NCBI GenBank assembly: GCA_030648515.1
Contig: JAUSHK010000005.1
Location: 226,895 to 278,130 of the forward strand
Length of the DNA: 51,236 nt
Reading direction: 5' to 3'
Source of the DNA: Candidatus Jorgensenbacteria bacterium
Lineage (GTDB): Bacteria > Patescibacteriota > Minisyncoccia > UBA6257 > GWB1-50-10
Part shown: piece by piece, positions 45,767-51,236 of the stretch
Numbering within the stretch: position 1 is the stretch's first letter
Layout of the letters: each line of letters starts with the position of its first letter
Made by a program: the position numbers and the translations under genes
The notes under the pieces: generated by a model
The model's input: only the letters and a program-made list of their open reading frames with translations
Told to the model about the DNA's origin: nothing
Database searches by the model: none

Positions 45767-46924
45767 TTATGATATTCGGAAGAACCGCCGCTTGCCGATT
45801 TTAAGAATTGTCCCACTTCTAAGATTCAGCACTTCTGCTGGGTCTTTTTTTGTTTCATCCCCGATGGTGACTCCGCCCTGCTCAATAAGCCGTCGCGCCT
45901 CACTTTTACTTTCAATACCCGCCTTAATCAGTAAATCAATCACGGAAATCTTTTTTGAAACCTTAAGTTCCGCTACGTCATCGGGAGTTTCTTTTTTTGA
46001 AAACACGCGAATCCATTCCTCGCGCGCGCCTTTCGCGTCTTTAGAGGAGTGATATTCTGAAATGATTGTTTCCGCGAGAAGCATTTTTGCGTCCCGCGCC
46101 CCAAGATTTTTCGGGGCATCAATATCAGTAAGCGTCGTAAAATATTTTGCGACAAGTCCGTCAGGAACCGCCATGATTTTCCCAAACATATCGTTCGGCT
46201 CATCATCAAGCGCGATGTAATTCCCATAGCTCTTGCTCATCTTGCGGACGCCGTCCGTGCCTTCAATAAGCGGGACGGTCAAAACATCCTGTTCCGGCAT
46301 CCCAAAACTCCGCTGAACCCTGCGTCCCATAAGCAGATTAAATTTTTGGTCGGTGCCACCGAGCTCCACGTCCGCCTTAACCATCACCGAATCGTACCCT
46401 TGGAAGAGCGGGTAGAGAATTTCAAGAACGGAAATATCGTTGCCGCCGCGCATCCGCTTTTCAAAATCGTCGCGTTTCAAAACTTGCTGAATGGTCGCGG
46501 AACGCGTGAGTTTTAGAAACGGCTGGATTCCTTTCTCATACCACGCGCTGTTATAAAACACCTCTGCCTTTTTTATATCAATAACTTTTCCAGCCTGCTT
46601 AAGGTATTTTTTAAAATTTCGCTCAACCTCGTCTTTTGAAAGCGCGGGGCGCGTTTCTGATTTTCCTGATGGGTCACCGATTTGCGCCGTGAAATCCCCA
46701 ATAATAAGGACGACCTTGTGGCCCAAATCCTGAAACTGGCGGAGCTTGCGGAGCACGACCGTGTGTCCAAGATGAATGTCGGGGGAAGTAGGGTCAATAC
46801 CAAGCTTCACGCGCAGTGTTTTTTCGGACGCGAGCTTCTTTTCCAAACTACTCCGATCAATAATCTCTTCCACACCGCGCGAAAGGACGGTTTCTATGAG
46901 TTTCGTTTTATCCATTTGAAACAT
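45767..46924 (-). CDS. tyrS: Tyrosyl-tRNA synthetase
   Basis: LGIDPTSPDIHLGHTVVLRKL; GGTDQKFNLLMGR; KMSKS; C-terminal S4 domain. Confidence 0.93.
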   Translation of the reverse strand: MFQMDKTKLIETVLSRGVEEIIDRSSLEKKLASEKTLRVKLGIDPTSPDIHLGHTVVLRKLRQFQDLGHKVVLIIGDFTAQIGDPSGKSETRPALSKDEVERNFKKYLKQAGKVIDIKKAEVFYNSAWYEKGIQPFLKLTRSATIQQVLKRDDFEKRMRGGNDISVLEILYPLFQGYDSVMVKADVELGGTDQKFNLLMGRRVQRSFGMPEQDVLTVPLIEGTDGVRKMSKSYGNYIALDDEPNDMFGKIMAVPDGLVAKYFTTLTDIDAPKNLGARDAKMLLAETIISEYHSSKDAKGAREEWIRVFSKKETPDDVAELKVSKKISVIDLLIKAGIESKSEARRLIEQGGVTIGDETKKDPAEVLNLRSGTILKIGKRRFFRIS

Positions 46925-47036
46925 TGTACCGCGCGCGTTTCCAAAATAAAAGCTCCCCGGTTTTTACCTGAGGACGTTCTAGTTACCAGTTATGTCCCTT
47001 CGGGACATCTCCAGTAGGGAGACCAATTGCCGGCTT

Positions 47037-47672
47037 TTACTGCGCAATCATTTTCCCCACCTCGCCGCGAGAGGCGTGGCCCGGAACGCTGCATTGAAAC
47101 GCGTACTCCCCCGCGGGCGGGGCAATAAATGAAACGGTGCGGATCTGGCCTGATCCAATTCCCACCGAAACATCAGCGAGCGCCGGAGATTCAAATGCGA
47201 TTAAGTGTGACTCCGAATCAAGCGACGTAACGGCGATTGTAACTCGGATTCCTGCTTTAACGCCGATTATATTCGGAATAAATCCTTGCGACGATACTCC
47301 GAGCTTTATCGCGTCCGCGGGCACGTCGCTTGCCGTTATCAGCCCGGAAATTTTTGCATTCGGCGCATAGCCGGCTGGCACGTTTACAGAACCGCCCTGC
47401 CCGCCATTACTCGTTCCAGGCGTAACTGGCGTTGGTATTTGTTGCTGTGAAAATTGACCGCTAAAAATCGCTTTCAGTTTTTCAATAACCGAGGTTTCAT
47501 TGAACTGTTCAATGTTTGTTGTGTTCCCCGCGCTTGGGGTTACAGTCCCGCCTTTTCCGACTCTCGCAATTCTTTCTGCTGGCACAATAAGAAAAACGCT
47601 AAACAGAACAATGCCGCCGACAACAAGCCCGATAAAAAAAATCGTGATGACCGCTTTTATAAATGTTTCCAT
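47037..47672 (-). CDS. Membrane-anchored cupredoxin
   Basis: N-terminal TM; C-terminal SHLIAFES...YAFQCSVPGHASRGEVGKMIAQ (His-Cys-His-Met ligand pattern). Confidence 0.82.
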   Translation of the reverse strand: METFIKAVITIFFIGLVVGGIVLFSVFLIVPAERIARVGKGGTVTPSAGNTTNIEQFNETSVIEKLKAIFSGQFSQQQIPTPVTPGTSNGGQGGSVNVPAGYAPNAKISGLITASDVPADAIKLGVSSQGFIPNIIGVKAGIRVTIAVTSLDSESHLIAFESPALADVSVGIGSGQIRTVSFIAPPAGEYAFQCSVPGHASRGEVGKMIAQ

Positions 47673-47718
47673 GAGTCCTATTGTATTCTATCAAAAACGG
47701 TTATGCACTCTAATAAAA

Positions 47719-48168
47719 TTAATCTGCGATTTTCTTTGCGAGTAGTTTCAATTTCTCATCATCAGCGCGTTTGTAATCATGCGATGAAATATACCCTTCG
47801 TATTTCTCAAAGTATTTATCAACGCTTGACTTAATCGGTTTCCACTCAGCTATTTTTGTGCCGTGCATTGGGAAAAGCTTAGAATGTACATGGTCGACGC
47901 CAAAACCCTCAAAAATCATACCAGTGCGTCCGACATCGTCTAACTTTATATCAAGTAACTTCGCCGTTTGCTTTGAAGCTTTTACTAATCCAGTCAGAAT
48001 TTCTTCCGGCAGATCGAAAGCATATGATGGATAATGTTCTTTTGTAATCACAACGGAAAAACCCTCAGTATTTGGAAAGATAGAAAGAAAAGCAAGATGT
48101 TTTTCATCTTCCCAAATTTTGTGCACAGGAACCTCTCCTCTTGCGATTTTACAGAAAATACAGTCCAT
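47719..48168 (-). CDS. HIT family protein
   Basis: MDCIFCKIARGEVPVHKIWEDEKHLAFL; variant HIT motif GVDHVHSKLFPMHG. Confidence 0.85.
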   Translation of the reverse strand: MDCIFCKIARGEVPVHKIWEDEKHLAFLSIFPNTEGFSVVITKEHYPSYAFDLPEEILTGLVKASKQTAKLLDIKLDDVGRTGMIFEGFGVDHVHSKLFPMHGTKIAEWKPIKSSVDKYFEKYEGYISSHDYKRADDEKLKLLAKKIAD

Positions 48169-48176
48169 AAATTTTG

Positions 48177-48247
48177 TGCGGGTAGGGAGAATCGAACTCC
48201 CGTCTCATCCTTGGCAAGGACGTGTTCTACCACTAAACCATGCCCGC
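48177..48247 (-). tRNA. tRNA-Gly (GCC)
   Basis: Cloverleaf GCGGGCA...CTTGCCAA...GGGAGTTCGATTCTCCC-TACCCGC-A. Confidence 0.93.
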
Positions 48248-48261
48248 TTTTATTGTCTTTC

Positions 48262-48441
48262 TTATCGTGCCGGCGGTGGTGTTACAGGGCCCTCTACGTA
48301 CGGCTGGCCCGTCGGACCTGTAAACTTGTTTCCCGCTGTCGGGGCCGAGGATTGTTTTGGCGCAAACGCCGTAAGCCCGATATAGAAAATGAGCACCAGC
48401 ACGAATATCACTATTAAAACCGCTAAAACACGCTTATGCAT
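48262..48441 (-). CDS. Small single-TM hypothetical protein
   Basis: MHKRVLAVLIVIFVLVLIFYIGLTAFAPKQSS...TPPPAR. Confidence 0.45.
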   Translation of the reverse strand: MHKRVLAVLIVIFVLVLIFYIGLTAFAPKQSSAPTAGNKFTGPTGQPYVEGPVTPPPAR

Positions 48442-48488
48442 CGTGTCTATTATTACCGAAATCCTGCAATGATTCAAGTATAAAATTG

Positions 48489-48571
48489 TGCCCGGGGTCG
48501 GAGTCGAACCGACAAGAGCTTTCGCTCACAACATTTTAAGTGTTGCGCGTATACCATTCCGCCACCCGGGC
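48489..48571 (-). tRNA. tRNA-Leu (TAA)
   Basis: GCCCGGG...CACTTAAAATG...long variable arm...CGGTTCGACTCCG...CCCGGGC-A. Confidence 0.93.
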
Positions 48572-48573
48572 TT

Positions 48574-49044
48574 CTACTTCTTTTCTTTACGACCTCTGTG
48601 ACCTGGAGTTAAACTATGGCAATTTGGGCATAAAACTCGTAAGTTTTCTAGTCTGTTATCATGACGGTTGCCATTAATGTGATCCAGTTCAAGTGGTAAA
48701 TAACCGCCCCGTGTTTTTTGTGCCCAGTTACATTGTTCACAATACTGCGGTTTAAGTCCTTCCGCAAATAATCTTTTCTTTAGTTTAAAACTTTGGAAGT
48801 AACTGTTCTTAGAAAGAATCTTCTCCAGTGGAATTCTAGGCTTGCCAATTCCCGACAAACCAAGATTCCAACCACGACCTTTGAAATGTTTATTGTCCAA
48901 CCCGAACTCTTTTATATATTTTTTAATTTGTTCGTAATTACCACCAGCCTCTCGCAAACCGAGTTTTACAAGAACCTGACGAAAGCTGAATGAGTTTTTA
49001 ACTGCGTCTTTTAATTGGGTTTCTGTCCAAGATCTTTTCTTCAT
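48574..49044 (-). CDS. HNH endonuclease
   Basis: CEQCNWAQKTRGGYLPLELDHINGNRHDNRLENLRVLCPNCHSLTPGHRGRK. Confidence 0.88.
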   Translation of the reverse strand: MKKRSWTETQLKDAVKNSFSFRQVLVKLGLREAGGNYEQIKKYIKEFGLDNKHFKGRGWNLGLSGIGKPRIPLEKILSKNSYFQSFKLKKRLFAEGLKPQYCEQCNWAQKTRGGYLPLELDHINGNRHDNRLENLRVLCPNCHSLTPGHRGRKEKK

Positions 49045-49111
49045 CTAAATAATTGTATCAAATGGTAAACGCAGAAGCAATACGAAACTAGTCGTATTCC
49101 ATTAATTTATG

Positions 49112-49183
49112 AGGCGGCAGCCGGAATCGGACCGGCGCATAGCAGTTTTGCAGACTGCTGTGTTACCACTTCACCATGCCGCC
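49112..49183 (-). tRNA. tRNA-Cys (GCA)
   Basis: GGCGGCA...GTCTGCAAA...GCCGGTCCGATTCCGGC-TGCCGCC-T. Confidence 0.93.
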
Positions 49184-49212
49184 TATTTTTTCAAACAGAG
49201 TTTTTAGAACGC

Positions 49213-49500
49213 TTACTCTTCCGCTATCCCGAAGGTGATGTGCGGTGTCGGGCGGATGTTCAGTTTCCGCGAGATTTCGTAGTTAACTTCACGCGTTCGT
49301 TTCTGAACCCTAAAAAACACTTCGGGGCCGCGTTCTTTTGGAATAATACCAAGTTTGACCGTGGCGTGCAATAAATCTTCGGAAACTATGACGTCAAGAA
49401 TCGTGACGAGCGCGCCCTCAAAATTAAATTCGCGTTCAAGGAGCCCGCCGACTTCCTGCCGTATAAGTTCCGCCATCCGCAAGTTTCTGTGCTGTCTCAT
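49213..49500 (-). CDS. rbfA: Ribosome-binding factor A
   Basis: RMAELIRQEVGGLLEREF...VTILDVIVSEDLLHATVKLGI; overlaps infB stop. Confidence 0.88.
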   Translation of the reverse strand: MRQHRNLRMAELIRQEVGGLLEREFNFEGALVTILDVIVSEDLLHATVKLGIIPKERGPEVFFRVQKRTREVNYEISRKLNIRPTPHITFGIAEE

Positions 49501-50954
49501 TATTCAAAAATTAACGTATTGCCAACTTTTATCGGCTCGTCGCTTTCAACCGATAATCCGATTTCCTGCCCCGCGTTCGCTTCTGCAATATCTTTCCTTT
49601 CAGATTGCATATTTAAAATTCTTCCGGCGCATATTTTCCGTTTCTCGTGCCACATTTCAAACGCGCTCTGGTTCTTGACGGGCCCCACAAGCACGCGCCC
49701 GCCGATAATTTGCTGTCTGCCTTTTCGCCCGCCGAATACCGCCAAAATCAGCATTGACGGCAAAACTTTTGAAACGGCCTTGCTCGCGTACGCGACAAGC
49801 TCTTTCTCAAGCTCGTAGATGATATTTGACGAGATAATCGGAATTTTTCTCGCGTCGCTCACATTGTGTGCCGCCTTATCAATTTTCACGTGGAAGCCGA
49901 TGATGACTGCCGCGGCGTGCTCCGTGTTTTTGAGGTCGGTTTCGTGGATGTCGCCCACTGACGCGCCAACAACAACGAGTGGAAGCGCGGCCGAGAGTTT
50001 TTGAATGAGCCCTTCAAGCGCCTCAAGCGACGCCGATTCGTCCGCCTTGAGCACGAGCGGAATTATCTCTTCGCCCTCTACCTCCGTCCGCGCTTTTTGC
50101 TGCGCTTTCGTTGTTTTTATTTTGGCATTGTCTTCCGCGACGGCTTTTTCTACCGCCATGGCGTCGCTTCCCGCGAAAAACTGCTCGCCGATTTTTGGCA
50201 GTGATTCAAATCCGATTATGGCGCACGGCGCGCTCGGCTTCAATTCTTTTTCTTGTTTCCCGAGAAAATTTTCGAGCGTCCGCACTTTTCCTGATGCGCT
50301 TATTGTTCCGATAGTGTTTCCCTGCGCGAGCGTTCCCCCGCGGATGATGCCGCCCACGATAATGCCACGGCGCGGGTCAAGCCGCGCTGATGTAACAATT
50401 CCCGACGCGCATCCGTGCGGCGTTTCTTCTTTTATATCCTCCACTTCTGCGACAAGAAGAATGTGGTCAAGCAGTTCCGAAACGCCTGTTCCTTGTTTTG
50501 CAGAAATTTCCTGGAACGATATGTTTCCTCCGCGCCCTTCAAGAAACACTTCGGCCTGCGCGAGATCGTTCTTTGTTTTTTCCGTGTCCGCGTTCGGCTT
50601 ATCAATTTTATTTATCGCGACGACAAACGGAATTTTTTCGGCGCGGATGTGAATCAGCGCGTCTTTCGTCTGCGGTTTCACGCCGTCATCCGCCGCGACA
50701 ACAAGAATGGCGATGTCCGCGACTTTCGCTCCGTACGCGCGCATGTTTGAAAACGCCTCGTGCCCCGGGGTGTCAATAAACGTGATTTTGCGTCCGCCAG
50801 CCGGCGGATGCGTAATCTCGTATGCGCCGATGGATTGCGTGATGCCGCCCGCCTCGCGTTCAGCAACGGCGGTTTTCCTGATGTAATCAAGCAAGGTTGT
50901 TTTACCGTGGTCAACGTGCCCCATCACGGCGACAATGGGAGGCCTGGTATTCAT
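49500..50954 (-). CDS. infB: Translation initiation factor IF-2 (short form)
   Basis: [66 protein letters not shown]. Confidence 0.96.
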   Translation of the reverse strand: MNTRPPIVAVMGHVDHGKTTLLDYIRKTAVAEREAGGITQSIGAYEITHPPAGGRKITFIDTPGHEAFSNMRAYGAKVADIAILVVAADDGVKPQTKDALIHIRAEKIPFVVAINKIDKPNADTEKTKNDLAQAEVFLEGRGGNISFQEISAKQGTGVSELLDHILLVAEVEDIKEETPHGCASGIVTSARLDPRRGIIVGGIIRGGTLAQGNTIGTISASGKVRTLENFLGKQEKELKPSAPCAIIGFESLPKIGEQFFAGSDAMAVEKAVAEDNAKIKTTKAQQKARTEVEGEEIIPLVLKADESASLEALEGLIQKLSAALPLVVVGASVGDIHETDLKNTEHAAAVIIGFHVKIDKAAHNVSDARKIPIISSNIIYELEKELVAYASKAVSKVLPSMLILAVFGGRKGRQQIIGGRVLVGPVKNQSAFEMWHEKRKICAGRILNMQSERKDIAEANAGQEIGLSVESDEPIKVGNTLIFE

Positions 50955-51013
50955 ATAACGATTGTAAAAATAGCAGAGAAATGATATAAAAACAAGGATT
51001 CAACCGATTATTT

Positions 51014-51103
51014 GGAGGCGTGGCCGAGTGGTTGAAGGCAGCATCCTGCTAAGATGTTGTGGGAGAAATCCCATCGGAGGTTCGAATCCTCCCGCCTCCG
51101 CCA
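51014..51103 (+). tRNA. tRNA-Ser (GCT), encoded CCA
   Basis: GGAGGCG...CTGCTAA...long variable arm...GGAGGTTCGAATCCTCC-CGCCTCC-G-CCA. Confidence 0.94.
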
Positions 51104-51236
51104 AAATTGAAAATCGGAATCGGAAGCCGAAATGGGGTCGGCACGAAGTGCCGACACAAATGTATTCCCCCCAAAAAATCCTGATTCTGAAAGGATTCGC
51201 CACGCTCCGCGTGGCTCAAAAAGTACGGTTCGAGCT

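Noticed and set aside
49111-49184. tRNA-Cys with aberrant A1-U72 and C73
   Set aside because: Shifting the acceptor stem by one (GGCGGCA/TGCCGCC) gives normal G1-C72 with U73, the expected Cys discriminator.
49500-50954. Truncated infB as an anomaly
   Set aside because: Lack of the variable N-terminal region is common in compact genomes; G domain and C-terminal domains are intact.
1-51236. CRISPR arrays, cas genes or diversity-generating retroelements
   Set aside because: No regularly spaced direct repeats of 20-40 bp, no cas-like or reverse transcriptase ORFs, and no VR/TR pair seen by eye.

Overview
The window looks like a chromosomal segment of a Patescibacteria/CPR (Parcubacteria-like) bacterium. 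This assignment is inferred from gene content and short ORFs and was not computed. Core blocks: a surface/peptidoglycan-binding protein, gatA-gatC-ligA, a complete type IV pilus/competence locus (pseudopilins, pilD, pilin, pilC, pilT, pilB, pilO, pilN, pilM, comF), two very large FN3/repeat surface proteins, and at the right end clpP, tyrS, a cupredoxin, a HIT protein, an HNH nuclease, rbfA, infB and four tRNAs (Gly, Leu, Cys, Ser). Between them (about 24.9-42.7 kb) is an AT-richer accessory island of small, mostly separately terminated transcription units. The best candidate for an undescribed system is a RiPP-like module: a 56-aa Cys-containing precursor absent from the ORF track (26279..26449, minus), a strong intrinsic terminator, a PqqD-like/radical SAM maturase, and a divergently transcribed ABC-F ATPase as possible self-protection, with a palindrome in the shared promoter region. 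The same island has two leader-peptide attenuator candidates: a 19-aa Trp-Trp leader before a GCS2-type carboxylate-amine ligase, and a 46-aa leader overlapping a 13-bp antiterminator before a GNAT acetyltransferase. It also holds a racemase/GHMP kinase/methyltransferase/P-loop kinase operon, a T9SS-type sorting-domain protein bracketed by a 19-bp inverted repeat, and a PLP decarboxylase broken by one in-frame TAA. Function assignments come from reading motifs in the translations; no database search was run.
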